Shown: positions 27,203-36,788 of the stretch, piece by piece
How positions within the stretch are numbered: the first letter of the stretch is position 1
Layout: each line of letters begins with the position of its first letter
Source: Tenuifilum sp. 4138str
GTDB taxonomy: Bacteria > Bacteroidota > Bacteroidia > Bacteroidales > Tenuifilaceae
DNA: 64,000 nt
NCBI RefSeq assembly: GCF_041102575.1
Contig: NZ_JBGCUE010000001.1
Location: forward strand, 62,001 to 126,000
Direction: 5' to 3'
Notes under the pieces: generated by a model
Databases searched by the model: none
What the model was told of the DNA's origin: nothing
The model's input: only the letters and a program-made list of their open reading frames with translations
Made by a program: the position numbers and the translations under genes

Positions 27203-29381
27203 TCCTGATTCCCATTACTGTAACATCATCAACCTGAACATTATTACCTTTCCATTCGGAAAATATCTCAAGCAAAAAATCTTTTTGTTTTGCCATGGGA
27301 TAGCTGGCTATGGAGCACAACATATTTCTGAAATCCACAAGTCTGAACTTTTTGCCATTGGGTCCGCCAAACTGATCGGTAAAACCATCGGTGTAAAGGT
27401 AGATTATATCATCTTTTTCCAGCTGAACGCTGTGCGTGGAGAAACTTACCTTCTCAGTTACGTAGCCAATTGATTGCCGCTCACATTTTACCTGGTATAG
27501 GGTGTGTGTCTCGTTTTGGTTCAAAATAATATTTGAGACTGGTTGAGTATTTGATTTCCGAACAATGTTAAGGTAAATATTAGCGCCGGAGTACCTTAAT
27601 TCCCTTGTTTCAGGGTTGTAGTTGCAAAAGGCAATGTCCATTCCATCAAAAATTTCGGAGCCTTCCCTTTGCTCAAACGATTTATGGAATAACCCGTTCA
27701 AATTTTGCAGTACCTCGCCTGGGTTGGTCTCATTGAGTTCACTAACAATTTGGTTAAGACCAAACATGCCAATAATACTCATGAATGCTCCGGGTGCCCC
27801 ATGGCCTGTACAATCGGCAACTGCAAAAAGCATTTGATTGTTAAAACGCTTGAACCAGTAAAAGTCACCACTAACAAGTTCCTTAGGCAGGAAAATCAAA
27901 AAGGAGTCGTCAAAAAAATCAGTTGGCTGTTCTGAGGTTTGTAAAATTGCTTTTTGAATCCTGCGAGCATAGTTAAGGCTATCGGTAATGTCGCGGGAGC
28001 GTTGCTCAAGCATGTTTTTCTGCTTTTCAATCTTTTCCTTTTGCTGGGCAAGCAGGAGGTTTGCTTTTTGCTTGTTCCTGTAAGCCAAATACGAAACTAC
28101 CACCAGGACAATTAGTATTGCAATAAAACCAACCAGAAAAAGCTGACGCAATCGCGATTTGTTCAAGTTGGCCTGGCTTAACAAAAGATTCTCTCGCTGG
28201 TGTTGAATTTCCTTCTCTTTCTGACGTAAGGCTGATATATTTTCCAGCCTGTTGGCTTCGCTGATAATTTGATAGTTGAATAGGCTGTCAGTTAATGAGA
28301 TGTATTTCCTGAGGTATTGGTATCCTATGGTTTTGTTTCCCTGTAGCTCTTCCAGCTGAGAGAGTTCCTTGTATGCAAGCCGACTAATGTTGATTATACT
28401 TAAGCTCTCCGATTGCTTTAGGCATTGAAGTAGATACTTTTTTGATTCGGAATAGTTTCCAACTCTGGCGTGTGCCTTACCCAAAAGCAGTAAAGGGTAA
28501 AGTTGTCCATACCTGTCGTTTATTTCATTTTGAGTATTTAGGATTGACTGTAAAAGCGGAATCGCACTATTAGGTTTTTGCTGATTAATTAGTAGTTCAG
28601 CACCAACAGTTTGAGTTCTGGCTAACTCCTTGGGGTTGTTTTTTAGGTAGGTTTCCGATTTTTTTAAATGTTTATCGGCCATCAGATTGTTTGATTGTCT
28701 CAAGCTATTGTTGGCCAGCGCTCTGTATGTTATACCTAGATATGTGCTATCCACTACCACTTTCAGGATAGCTATGGCATTTTCAAGGTAGCTTTGGGCT
28801 GTAACAAAGTTTCCAAACTCTGTGTGAATAATTCCTTGCGATGTATAAATTTTTGCTAGGCTTAATGAATCGTTGCGGGATTTAAAGAAGTTAATTGCAG
28901 TCAGGTTGTTCTCTATGGCGTTGTTCAAGCGGCCAAGTTCTCCTTCCACTTTTGAGATTGATAGCAAGTACCATCCAATTTTTAATGAATCCCTTGTGGC
29001 AATACTGTAACGGTAACCAGGGTATAGGTAATCAATTGATTCGTATAGCAACCCTTTTTCGATATGGATTTGCGAAAGGAGGTAGTATGCCTTTTCTAGG
29101 TACTGTTCGCGTCCCATATCCAATGAGACTATTAACGCCTGGTTCGCCTCAATTAGGGCATTGTCAAAATTCTTCTTATTAAAGAGGTATTGCGATTTTG
29201 CAATTAACGTCTCCACCAGTTTTACCTTATCGCCATCCCTCTCATACTGACGGGTTAGATTTTCAAAATACTTTAAGGAATCAATATTATCTAATGGCAC
29301 TGGTTTGGCATTCACCCTTAGTGTTAGTATGCCAAATACAGCTAAAAGCAGAAATGCTTTGATGGTGTTAGGTTTAAACAC
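27195..29381 (-). CDS. TPR-sensor SpoIIE-type (PP2C) phosphatase
   Basis: 728 residues: signal peptide (about 1-25), TPR repeats (about 30-380) predicted to be periplasmic, one transmembrane helix (about 400-425), a coiled coil (KANLLLAQQKEKIEKQKNML, about 430-470), then a SpoIIE/RsbU-like PP2C domain. Catalytic motifs are FAVADCTGHGAPGAFMS (metal Asp and Gly), DGMDIAFCNYN, and DIIYLYTDGFTDQFG with the late VDDVTVMGIRI. Such phosphatases usually act on anti-anti-sigma proteins. No STAS or RsbW partner is in the window. Architecture parallels the TPR kinase at 1054-3288. Confidence 0.93.
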   Translation of the reverse strand: MFKPNTIKAFLLLAVFGILTLRVNAKPVPLDNIDSLKYFENLTRQYERDGDKVKLVETLIAKSQYLFNKKNFDNALIEANQALIVSLDMGREQYLEKAYYLLSQIHIEKGLLYESIDYLYPGYRYSIATRDSLKIGWYLLSISKVEGELGRLNNAIENNLTAINFFKSRNDSLSLAKIYTSQGIIHTEFGNFVTAQSYLENAIAILKVVVDSTYLGITYRALANNSLRQSNNLMADKHLKKSETYLKNNPKELARTQTVGAELLINQQKPNSAIPLLQSILNTQNEINDRYGQLYPLLLLGKAHARVGNYSESKKYLLQCLKQSESLSIINISRLAYKELSQLEELQGNKTIGYQYLRKYISLTDSLFNYQIISEANRLENISALRQKEKEIQHQRENLLLSQANLNKSRLRQLFLVGFIAILIVLVVVSYLAYRNKQKANLLLAQQKEKIEKQKNMLEQRSRDITDSLNYARRIQKAILQTSEQPTDFFDDSFLIFLPKELVSGDFYWFKRFNNQMLFAVADCTGHGAPGAFMSIIGMFGLNQIVSELNETNPGEVLQNLNGLFHKSFEQREGSEIFDGMDIAFCNYNPETRELRYSGANIYLNIVRKSNTQPVSNIILNQNETHTLYQVKCERQSIGYVTEKVSFSTHSVQLEKDDIIYLYTDGFTDQFGGPNGKKFRLVDFRNMLCSIASYPMAKQKDFLLEIFSEWKGNNVQVDDVTVMGIRIT

Positions 29382-29448
29382 TTGTTAAAACATTAAAGTT
29401 ATGGTATAAATGTAAAAAATATTTCAACATCAAAGTCTTGAAAATTGA

Positions 29449-31389
29449 CTAAAACAGTTCGCTAAGCAGGTCAAGCAATTCATTCACCTTAATGGGTTTA
29501 GTTAAGTAGCCATAAGCACCTTGGGCAATGGCTTTGTCAATATATTCAGCTGGGGTATATGCCGATTGAACTATAATGGGAACATTGGGTATTTTTTCTT
29601 TGATTCTCTTGATAAGTTCTAGTCCATTGGTGTCGGGAAGTTGAATGTCGAGTAGTACAGCATCTATCTTTTCCCGGTTCAATAATTCAATGGCCTGAGA
29701 ACCCGACATTGCAGTAAGGCTTTTTGCGCCTGAGGCAATTACTACATCGCTCAGGTAGTTAACGTTGGCTTCGTTATCTTCAACAATCAGTATTGTTTTG
29801 CCGGTAATTTTATTGTAGTCGTTTTTGGTGGGAAAACCTATCCGGCTAATGTTTTTGGTGTTTGGAATTATAAGGGGTAGTGTAAAACTAAAACACGAGC
29901 CCTTATTGGGTTCTGATTCAACCCAAATCCTCCCACCCATTAGTTCTACCAGTCGTTTTGATATTGCCAATCCTAAACCTGCACCGCCGTAGAGACGCTG
30001 AGCCGTTTCGTCGGCCTGTCGGAACCGCTCAAATATTTTTTCCTGCAGCGATTTAGGGATACCTATACCGGTATCGCTTACAAAAAACTCAATGGTGGCG
30101 TTGTTTGGAATACGGTAGCCCATGGTAACGCTACCCTGCGAGGTAAACTTAATGGCATTGCTAAGCAGGTTAAGCAGAACCTGCTTAAGCCGTTCACCAT
30201 CGGCAAGTATGTGTGTTATTCCACTGTTGTTACCGATATCGCGCGCTATTAAAATATTCTGTTTTTGTCTTTTTTTCTCGTTAATGGCAAATTGGTGAAG
30301 CTCGTTGAACAGGCTATCAAGCTCCACGGGTTGTCTTCGTATGGAGTATATTCCTGCTTCAATCTTGGAGAGTTCAATAATGTCATCGATAAGGGTTAGG
30401 AGTAGCCGCCCATTACTGGTAATGTAGTCGGCATAAACCTTCTTTTTCTCAGGGCTTATGGATTCGCGGGTAATTAGTTCCGAGAAACCGAGTATGGCGT
30501 TCATAGGGGTACGGATTTCATGGCTCATATTGGCCAGAAAGGCCGATTTTAGCTTGTCGGCTTCTTCGGCTTTACCCTTGGCTAACTTTAACTCGTTTTC
30601 CCGCTCTTTTTGGATAATCATGTAGGTTAGTTGCGATGAAACAAACTCAAGAACTTCCAAGTCATTATGGTCGTAAGCATTAGGGTTTTGGTAGTTTTGC
30701 ACAGCAATAACCCCTACAGTATCGCTTTTAGTTTTAAGCGGCACAGCCATCCAGCACAATGCCGGGGGGCCGTAAAAGGTAAGATTATGCTTGCTTCTAA
30801 GCCTGTTCATCTGTTGCCGGTTCAGAATAACACCTTGACCGCGATGCGCTACCCAAAGGGCAAAAGTGTTTCCGCTTGGGTAATCGGAGTTTATGGTGTG
30901 GGTGTCGCTAACATAGGCTAAGCTTAGCCTTTGTCGACTCTTATCGAGCAACACAAGGTAGATATTCCTGGCATCGAAAAGCGTGTTCAGCTCTTCCTGC
31001 ATCAACCTATAAAAATCCTCAGGCGATGTGCTTTCAAGTCCTATTGCGGAGAGTTTTACGAGTGTTCGGTTAATCCGTTCAACTTTACTGCTTAGGGTAA
31101 TATTTTCAATCCAAACCAAAAAATTGCTCCATTCCACAGGTTTAACATTTGCCCTGTAGGTGTACTGTTTACCATGTGTGCTGTGTTCAAATGTGTATGT
31201 GCGCTCCTTTTTGGATGCTTTGAAGGGTAGGTTTGGGAATAGGCTATCAATTCTACATCCATCAGGAATAGGTTTATCGGTAAGCAAAAGTACCGATGGG
31301 CTATAGCTTATTACTATCCCATCCCTTTTAACCAGAAGGACACCTATTGGCAGGTCATTAATATCAATGTGATTTTTATTTTTTGTCAT
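29449..31389 (-). CDS. Hybrid histidine kinase (PAS-GAF-HisKA-HATPase-REC)
   Basis: 646 residues, no transmembrane helix, so cytoplasmic. A PAS-like segment (about 10-100), GAF domain (about 120-260), HisKA with phosphoacceptor H in ANMSHEIRTPMNAILGF (about 290), HATPase (about 390-500) with [20 protein letters not shown] and GAGLGLAISK, then a receiver domain (about 530-645) with Asp in VLLDIQLPDTNG and Lys in YLTKPI. Hybrid kinases of this kind feed phosphorelays; the output partner is not adjacent. Upstream of it lies a divergent ABC importer. Confidence 0.95.
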   Translation of the reverse strand: MTKNKNHIDINDLPIGVLLVKRDGIVISYSPSVLLLTDKPIPDGCRIDSLFPNLPFKASKKERTYTFEHSTHGKQYTYRANVKPVEWSNFLVWIENITLSSKVERINRTLVKLSAIGLESTSPEDFYRLMQEELNTLFDARNIYLVLLDKSRQRLSLAYVSDTHTINSDYPSGNTFALWVAHRGQGVILNRQQMNRLRSKHNLTFYGPPALCWMAVPLKTKSDTVGVIAVQNYQNPNAYDHNDLEVLEFVSSQLTYMIIQKERENELKLAKGKAEEADKLKSAFLANMSHEIRTPMNAILGFSELITRESISPEKKKVYADYITSNGRLLLTLIDDIIELSKIEAGIYSIRRQPVELDSLFNELHQFAINEKKRQKQNILIARDIGNNSGITHILADGERLKQVLLNLLSNAIKFTSQGSVTMGYRIPNNATIEFFVSDTGIGIPKSLQEKIFERFRQADETAQRLYGGAGLGLAISKRLVELMGGRIWVESEPNKGSCFSFTLPLIIPNTKNISRIGFPTKNDYNKITGKTILIVEDNEANVNYLSDVVIASGAKSLTAMSGSQAIELLNREKIDAVLLDIQLPDTNGLELIKRIKEKIPNVPIIVQSAYTPAEYIDKAIAQGAYGYLTKPIKVNELLDLLSELF

Positions 31390-31535
31390 TTTTTTGCAGG
31401 ATTCCCGGATGCAAGCATCAAGTTTTACTTTTCTAATTTAGGTAATTTCCTTTAATCCTCAATGCAGTGTTAAAAGTGTTTAATTACAGGTGGGTTTGAA
31501 TGTGTTGAAATGTTGCATCTAGTTGGGCTTAGCTG

Positions 31536-31564
31536 TTGCAATTTATAGGTAAATGGTATTTTTG
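31536..31564 (+). promoter_or_regulatory. Promoter of the binding-protein/ABC importer operon
   Basis: TTG (31536-31538), 18-bp spacer, TATTTTTG (31557-31564): close to the -33/-7 consensus. Predicted transcription start is about 31570, giving a very short leader before ATG 31583. I saw no cobalamin riboswitch in the 193-bp intergenic region. Confidence 0.6.
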
Positions 31565-31582
31565 CATTAAATTTTGTTTTGT

Positions 31583-32704
31583 ATGCATAAGCTGTTTTAT
31601 ATTCTATTAATTGCAATTTTTCCCATTTCTTGTAGCGAAAGCGGCAAGCCGAGCAGCAATTTAAGTCATAGGAATGGCTATGTAAAGCATGCAAAAGGTT
31701 TTGATATAGAGATTGATGGCTCAGTGACTAAAGTGTGGGCCAACAATCCGTTTGAACCTACTGCCAATGGCTTGGTTTATACACTGTATGCCGATTCAGT
31801 ACGAAGCATTGATCCGAATAGTATTCAAATTCCTATAAAAAGGGTTGTTTGCATGTCGTCCACCCATGTAGGTTTTATAGGCGCTTTAGGTGCCAATTCT
31901 GCTATTGTTGGAATTTCCGGAACAAAGTATGTCAATAATCCTAAGCTCTGGGAACGGGTTGTTAATGGACAAATTGCCGAGGTAGGATATGATCAAACCT
32001 TGAACTACGAACTGTTAACCCGCTTGAAACCCGATGTAATTTTTGCTTACGGGGTTAGTTCGGAATCGCTATCGTTTATCGATAAGCTAAAGGAGTTGGG
32101 GTTAAAGGTGGTAATGGTGTCCGATTACCTAGAAACATCGCCATTAGGCAGGGCTGAGTGGATTAAGTTTTTTGGTGCTTTTTTGGGTAAAAAGGAGTTG
32201 GCCGATTCAATTTTCAGTGAGGTTGAGGTAAGCTATGCCAAGCTTACCCAGTCAGTAGAACATGTTGATGCTAAGCCAAAGGTTTTTCTTAATTTGCCAT
32301 TCAGGGACATATGGTACTTCCCGGGAGTTGATAATTACTTTGTGAAGCTGATTAACGATGCTGGCGGAAGTTACGTTTTCCCTGAACTTACAGGCTCCCA
32401 AAGCCATCCGGTGAGCACGGAGGTAGCGTACAAGGCTGGTTTAAGCTGCGATATTTGGTTAAACCCTGGCACCGCTAACAGCCTTAGCGATATTACCAAT
32501 TCCGATAATCGTTTTTCCAAGTTTAAATCGTTTAGCAATGCAAGGGTTTACAACAACAATAAAAGGATGGGGCAGGGAGGCGGCAACGATTTTTGGGAAT
32601 CGGGTGTGGTGCATCCTGAGCAAATACTAAGCGATATGATTAAAATATTTCATCCGGAATTAATGCCCACCGATTCATTGTACTTTTACAGGCGATTGGA
32701 GTAA
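31583..32704 (+). CDS. ABC-importer substrate-binding lipoprotein (iron/corrinoid type)
   Basis: 373 residues from ATG 31583. Lipobox FPISC (Cys about 17). It has the two-lobed periplasmic-binding-protein fold of the FecB/BtuF class, beginning PIKRVVCMSSTHVGFIGALGANSAIVGISG and including LKPDVIFAYG, with no large hinge movement expected. Captures a siderophore, heme or corrinoid and delivers it to the permease encoded two genes downstream. The ligand cannot be decided. First gene of a four-gene set: binding protein, DsrE-like, permease, ATPase. Confidence 0.9.
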   Translation: MHKLFYILLIAIFPISCSESGKPSSNLSHRNGYVKHAKGFDIEIDGSVTKVWANNPFEPTANGLVYTLYADSVRSIDPNSIQIPIKRVVCMSSTHVGFIGALGANSAIVGISGTKYVNNPKLWERVVNGQIAEVGYDQTLNYELLTRLKPDVIFAYGVSSESLSFIDKLKELGLKVVMVSDYLETSPLGRAEWIKFFGAFLGKKELADSIFSEVEVSYAKLTQSVEHVDAKPKVFLNLPFRDIWYFPGVDNYFVKLINDAGGSYVFPELTGSQSHPVSTEVAYKAGLSCDIWLNPGTANSLSDITNSDNRFSKFKSFSNARVYNNNKRMGQGGGNDFWESGVVHPEQILSDMIKIFHPELMPTDSLYFYRRLE

Positions 32705-32731
32705 CCATATCTTTTAAAAATTCAGTTGTTT

Positions 32732-33052
32732 ATGAAATTTGGAGTCATAATTGAAACAAAGGAGCCCGAAAAGGCATGGAATGCCTTTAGGTTTGCTGTG
32801 GCATCGCTAGGCAAGGGGCACGAGGTTATGGTGTTTTTAATGGGTGAGGCTGTTGAGTGTCAGGGTTTAACCCATAACAAATTTGATGTTGATGTACAAA
32901 TGCTCAAGTTCGCAGCTGAGGGAGGAACAATTCTGGCTTGCGGAACCTGCCTTAAGTCGCGCCAGATGGATGGAACCGAGCTATGTCCTATATCAACCAT
33001 GGCCGATTGTATTCAAATGGTGGAATGGGCCGATAGGGTTATCACGTTTTAG
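32732..33052 (+). CDS. DsrE/DsrF-like small sulfur-relay protein
   Basis: 106 residues from ATG 32732. DsrE fold: FGVIIETKEPEKAWNAFRFAVASLGKGHEVMVFLMGEAVEC at the start, and a cysteine motif LACGTCLKSRQMDGTELCPIS near the C-terminus. DsrE-family proteins carry persulfide sulfur or act as small-molecule-binding regulators. It lies inside a metal/corrinoid importer operon, 27 bp after the binding protein and 17 bp before the permease, an unusual companion. Role in the importer is unknown. Confidence 0.85.
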   Translation: MKFGVIIETKEPEKAWNAFRFAVASLGKGHEVMVFLMGEAVECQGLTHNKFDVDVQMLKFAAEGGTILACGTCLKSRQMDGTELCPISTMADCIQMVEWADRVITF

Positions 33053-33069
33053 CAAATACACACAAAGCA

Positions 33070-34092
33070 ATGCAGGGTAGAACCCGAAATACAATACTAT
33101 TTATCTCGCTGATGGTGGTTTTATTGCTATTAGCCCTGCTTAGCTTGCTTTTGGGTTCAGTGGCAATACCACTGGCAGATATCAAAGCCTATTTTTTTGG
33201 TGGCAGCTTTACCGATGAGGTGAATTTATCCATAATTCAAAATTTCCGAATGCCCAAGGTGGTTTCCGCTTTGCTTGCCGGTTCCGCTTTGGCAGTAAGC
33301 GGTTTACAAATGCAAACCGTTTTCCGGAATCCGTTGGCCGGCCCATATGTTTTGGGTATCAGCTCTGGTGCTAGTTTAGGAGTTGCTCTTGTGCTAATGG
33401 GTTCTTCGGCATTTGGGCTTTCGTTTTGGGGCAGTCAGGTAGGAACGGTTGTGGCAGCGCTTGTTGGTTCGCTTTTGGTTTTAATGCTTATACTGGCAGT
33501 GTCCATTCGGGTAAGAGATATTATGACACTGTTGATTTTAGGGATGATGTTTGGCACGGCTGTTTCAGCAGTAACAAGTCTTTTGCAGTACTTTGGTAGC
33601 GAAACTTCCTTAAAGAATTTTGTGATATGGACGATGGGTAGTTTAGGAGGTGTTGGCCGTCAGCAGCTTTGGCTTTATGCTGCGCTGGTTCTTTTAGGAC
33701 TTGCACTTGCCTGGGCGTACGTTCGTCCGTTAAATGTACTTGGAATAGGCGACACCTATGCGCGTAGCCTTGGTTTCAATGTAAAGCAAACGCGGTTCCT
33801 GATATTCCTTTCAACAAGTTTGTTGGCCGGAACGGCTACCGCTTTCAATGGGCCTATAGCTTTTGTGGGCATAGCCGTGCCGCACTTGGCGAGGATGGTT
33901 TTTCGAACTTCAAACCATGCCATTCTGGTGCCTGCTTCGGCTTTGGCAGGTGCTGCTACTCTTTTACTTTGCGATATTATTGCCCAGCTACCAGGGTCGG
34001 CAACTGTGCTTCCCTTAAACTCGGTGGCCTCGCTAATGGGTATCCCTGTTGTTATTTATATCGTTCTAAAAAACAAACGCGTAGTTAGCTGA
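33070..34092 (+). CDS. FecCD/BtuC-type ABC permease
   Basis: 340 residues, about ten transmembrane helices, standard for the iron-siderophore/heme/vitamin B12 permease family. Motifs: RMPKVVSALLAGSALAVSGLQMQTVFRNPLAGPYVLGISSGASLG near the start, and GPIAFVGIAVPHLARM in the coupling region. Forms the membrane channel with the following ATPase; the genes overlap at TGATG (34090-34094). Confidence 0.95.
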   Translation: MQGRTRNTILFISLMVVLLLLALLSLLLGSVAIPLADIKAYFFGGSFTDEVNLSIIQNFRMPKVVSALLAGSALAVSGLQMQTVFRNPLAGPYVLGISSGASLGVALVLMGSSAFGLSFWGSQVGTVVAALVGSLLVLMLILAVSIRVRDIMTLLILGMMFGTAVSAVTSLLQYFGSETSLKNFVIWTMGSLGGVGRQQLWLYAALVLLGLALAWAYVRPLNVLGIGDTYARSLGFNVKQTRFLIFLSTSLLAGTATAFNGPIAFVGIAVPHLARMVFRTSNHAILVPASALAGAATLLLCDIIAQLPGSATVLPLNSVASLMGIPVVIYIVLKNKRVVS

Positions 34093-35111
34093 TGAACGGT
34101 ATAGTGATTGACATAAAAGGATTAGTATCCGGTTACCGAAATGGAGTTTCATCAGCATATAGGTATCCGGCGTTTAACGCCGTGGCTTTGCGTGGCGAAC
34201 TTATTGCGCTTATTGGACGGAATGGGGTGGGCAAGAGCACGCTGCTTAGAACCCTAGCACGCTTACAGCCATCGCTTGATGGGAATGTTTTTGTTAAAGG
34301 GGTTAACTTTCAGCAGATATCAGGTTCAGAGTTTGCACAGCTGGTGAGTTTTATCCCCTCGGAGCCAGCACATGCTTCGCATACTACGGTTTACGAGTTT
34401 GTTAGCATGGCCCGTTATCCCTACCATGGTTGGTTTGAGGCTTTGAATGATAATGACTATAAATTGGTTGATGATGCAATATCGGCCGTTGGTATGCAGA
34501 ATTTTCGGGATCGGTTTATCGATAACCTGAGCGATGGAGAGCGCCAGCGCGTAATGATTGCCTTTGCAATTGCACAGGATACGCCAATTATCATGATGGA
34601 TGAACCAACAGCTTTTCTTGATTTGCCCAATAAGTTTGAGGTTATGCGTTTGCTAAGGGAGCAAGCACAAAAGGGTAAAACTATTATCATTTCCACTCAC
34701 GACCTGCAAACCGCTTTTGGTTTAGTTGATACCATTTGGCTTATGCTTTCCGATGGTGTTAGGGTTGGCGCTCCGGAAGATATTGTTCTGTCCGGTAACC
34801 TCAACCGCTTAATGGACGATACGCCTGTACTCTTCGATTTGAAATCGGGACAGTTTGTCTATAAGCATCAAACCAGGTTAGTGGCTTGTGTTTTGGGCGG
34901 TTCGCCCAATATCAAAAAGTGGACCTCGCACGCACTAAGGCGTATGGGATACGAGGTTGAATTCTCCCCCATTGCCGATGCTAGTGCCTACGTTCAAATT
35001 CAGGAGCATGAGGGTAAGGTACAATGGATACTTGGCCGCGACGACCGTAATCCTACCTTCGATTCCATTCGGAATCTATGTATCTACATTAAGGGAACCG
35101 CGCTTCTATAG
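34092..35111 (+). CDS. ABC transporter ATPase (FepC/BtuD type) with C-terminal extension
   Basis: 339 residues. Complete ATPase domain: Walker A GRNGVGKST (about 42-50), signature LSDGERQRV, Walker B IIMMDEPTAFLDL, and the switch histidine in ISTHDLQ. FepC/BtuD proteins are usually about 255 residues; here about 85 more follow (from roughly 255), beginning VYKHQTRLVACVLGGSPN and predicted alpha/beta. The extension may be regulatory. Powers import by the upstream permease. Its 3' end overlaps the convergent omega-amidase gene by 6 bp. Confidence 0.94.
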   Translation: MNGIVIDIKGLVSGYRNGVSSAYRYPAFNAVALRGELIALIGRNGVGKSTLLRTLARLQPSLDGNVFVKGVNFQQISGSEFAQLVSFIPSEPAHASHTTVYEFVSMARYPYHGWFEALNDNDYKLVDDAISAVGMQNFRDRFIDNLSDGERQRVMIAFAIAQDTPIIMMDEPTAFLDLPNKFEVMRLLREQAQKGKTIIISTHDLQTAFGLVDTIWLMLSDGVRVGAPEDIVLSGNLNRLMDDTPVLFDLKSGQFVYKHQTRLVACVLGGSPNIKKWTSHALRRMGYEVEFSPIADASAYVQIQEHEGKVQWILGRDDRNPTFDSIRNLCIYIKGTALL

Positions 35112-35876
35112 CTTTATTTCAAAGCTATCGGCATCTAAGTGAACGGGGAATGAACTTCTTACGCTATGTAGGTAATCCTTATCGATGCTTGAATAAATTA
35201 CTTCCTCCGTGTTTGGTTTAGCCTGGGCAATAATTTGACCCATGGGGTCAATGATTTGCGAGTCGCCGGTGTGGTTTATTTGGTTGCCATCGGTTCCAAC
35301 ACGGTTGCAGGCAGCCACGTAAACCTGATTTTCGATGGCTCTTGCCACCAGTAGCGAGTTCCAGGCATACCTACGACGCTCCGGAAAATTTGCAACAAGT
35401 ATCATCAAATCGTAATCGTTCCGGTTACGAAGCCAAACCGGGAAACGCAGGTCGTAGCATACTGCCAGCAGAATTCGCCAGCCCTCATGGGTTACAATCA
35501 CGCGTTGTGTTCCTGAAGTATAGTGTGCGTCCTCGTTTGCCATTCGGAAAAGGTGGCGTTTATCGTAGGTTTCAATTGTGCCGTTAGGGTAGGCAAAAAC
35601 CATGCGGTTGAAGTACTTGCCATCGGTTTCGGCAATGTAGCTACCCGCAAGGGCAAACCCATGCTTTCTTGCCATGGATTTCATCCATTCAACGGTTCGT
35701 CCCGGATGCCTCTCAGCAAGGGAGGCCGGACTCATGCTGAATCCGGTTGTGAACATCTCGGGAAGTAAAACCAGGTGTGTTCCGGGTTCAATTCCAGTCA
35801 GTTTCTGCTCAAACTGCTCAAAGTTCTTATCGGGCAATTCCCAGTATAGTTTACTTTGAATTACTGCTATCTTCAT
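35106..35876 (-). CDS. Omega-amidase / nitrilase-family hydrolase
   Basis: 256 residues from ATG 35876; a longer frame to 35912 lies inside the upstream gene and is less likely. Carbon-nitrogen hydrolase with the full Glu-Lys-Cys triad: E in LLPEMFTTGFSM, K in TYDKRHLF, C in LAVCYDLRFPVWLRN. The TTGFSM and CYDLRFP contexts match the YafV/Nit2 omega-amidase branch, which hydrolyses 2-oxoglutaramate and 2-oxosuccinamate to the oxo acids and ammonia. It overlaps by 26 bp with the class IV aminotransferase gene, so a linked step is likely. Family call strong, substrate inferred. Confidence 0.9.
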   Translation of the reverse strand: MKIAVIQSKLYWELPDKNFEQFEQKLTGIEPGTHLVLLPEMFTTGFSMSPASLAERHPGRTVEWMKSMARKHGFALAGSYIAETDGKYFNRMVFAYPNGTIETYDKRHLFRMANEDAHYTSGTQRVIVTHEGWRILLAVCYDLRFPVWLRNRNDYDLMILVANFPERRRYAWNSLLVARAIENQVYVAACNRVGTDGNQINHTGDSQIIDPMGQIIAQAKPNTEEVIYSSIDKDYLHSVRSSFPVHLDADSFEIKL

Positions 35877-36705
35877 TTTCCGCTCTCCAATTAATGATGC
35901 ACTGTTCAACAAGTGTCTCGTAATGGGCTGAGATATTTCTTACCAAATCAGGTATTTCGTGGTAAATGTGATTGTCAATCTGCTTAACCGGTAAAACACC
36001 GGGCGAGGTGCCCGTGATAAAGCATCCTGTGGTCTGCTTAATTTCATTAGCCCCAAGGCACCTAAAGTTAATGTTGATTTGCAGGGTGTTGCATATTTCA
36101 ATCACTTTTTGACGCGTTATTCCGCCAAGCACCTTGCTATCGGGGGCGGTAACTAGTTCATTATCTTTAATAAAGAATACGTTTGATCGGCTCCCCTCAG
36201 TGATAAAGCCATCGTGGTCAACCAGTAAAACCTCGTAGCATCGGTGTGTTTCTAGAATTTCGTTAGCAATGGCCCTAATGGCTTTGTTCTCAAACTTAAC
36301 AGTTGGGTTATGCCTTTCGGCATTGAGGGTTTCAAGGCGAACCCCCGTGCTTATCTCATCGGCAGTTGGGTAGCGCGATGGTATAAAGTATATCAATAGG
36401 GTAGCTCCGTTTTCATTGGAATAATACATCAACCTAAAATTTCTCTGATCAACCGGGTTTGCTTTTAGTAGTTCCTTTATCCCATGGGTGATCTCATCGA
36501 GATTTATATTATAGCCCATCATCTGGGCAGAGTACATAAAACGGTTTAGGTGATCGTTCAGAAATATTGGAGTGGAGTTTTTTACACGAATTACTTCGTA
36601 AATAATATTTTCACCCTCGGTTAGGGCGACGGAAAACTTATTAAGGGGTAATATTTTTCCGTTGTAAAAGAAAAAACATTGTTGATTATCGGGTGGAAAA
36701 TTCAT
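35851..36705 (-). CDS. Class IV PLP aminotransferase
   Basis: 284 residues, fold-type IV (branched-chain aminotransferase / aminodeoxychorismate lyase / D-amino acid transaminase family). Conserved segments: FENKAIRAIANE with the likely PLP lysine, VDHDGFITEGSRSNVFFI with the Glu that contacts PLP, and KVLGGITRQKVIEIC. Which family member it is cannot be decided: it lacks the clear double-Arg loop I would expect for branched-chain transaminase. Translationally coupled to the omega-amidase. A combined glutamine-transaminase plus omega-amidase route is possible, though that activity usually belongs to class I enzymes. Confidence 0.85.
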   Translation of the reverse strand: MNFPPDNQQCFFFYNGKILPLNKFSVALTEGENIIYEVIRVKNSTPIFLNDHLNRFMYSAQMMGYNINLDEITHGIKELLKANPVDQRNFRLMYYSNENGATLLIYFIPSRYPTADEISTGVRLETLNAERHNPTVKFENKAIRAIANEILETHRCYEVLLVDHDGFITEGSRSNVFFIKDNELVTAPDSKVLGGITRQKVIEICNTLQININFRCLGANEIKQTTGCFITGTSPGVLPVKQIDNHIYHEIPDLVRNISAHYETLVEQCIINWRAENEDSSNSK

Positions 36706-36788
36706 GCCATAAATGTTTCCAGCAAAAATAGCACAAGCTATTTTTTTTAAAGCAATATCCTAAACAAATGTAGGTTTGGGTTTTAAGT

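Noticed and set aside
31390-31582. Cobalamin riboswitch before the ABC importer
   Set aside because: I looked for the conserved B12-box core in the 193-bp region and did not see it; a plain promoter is present.
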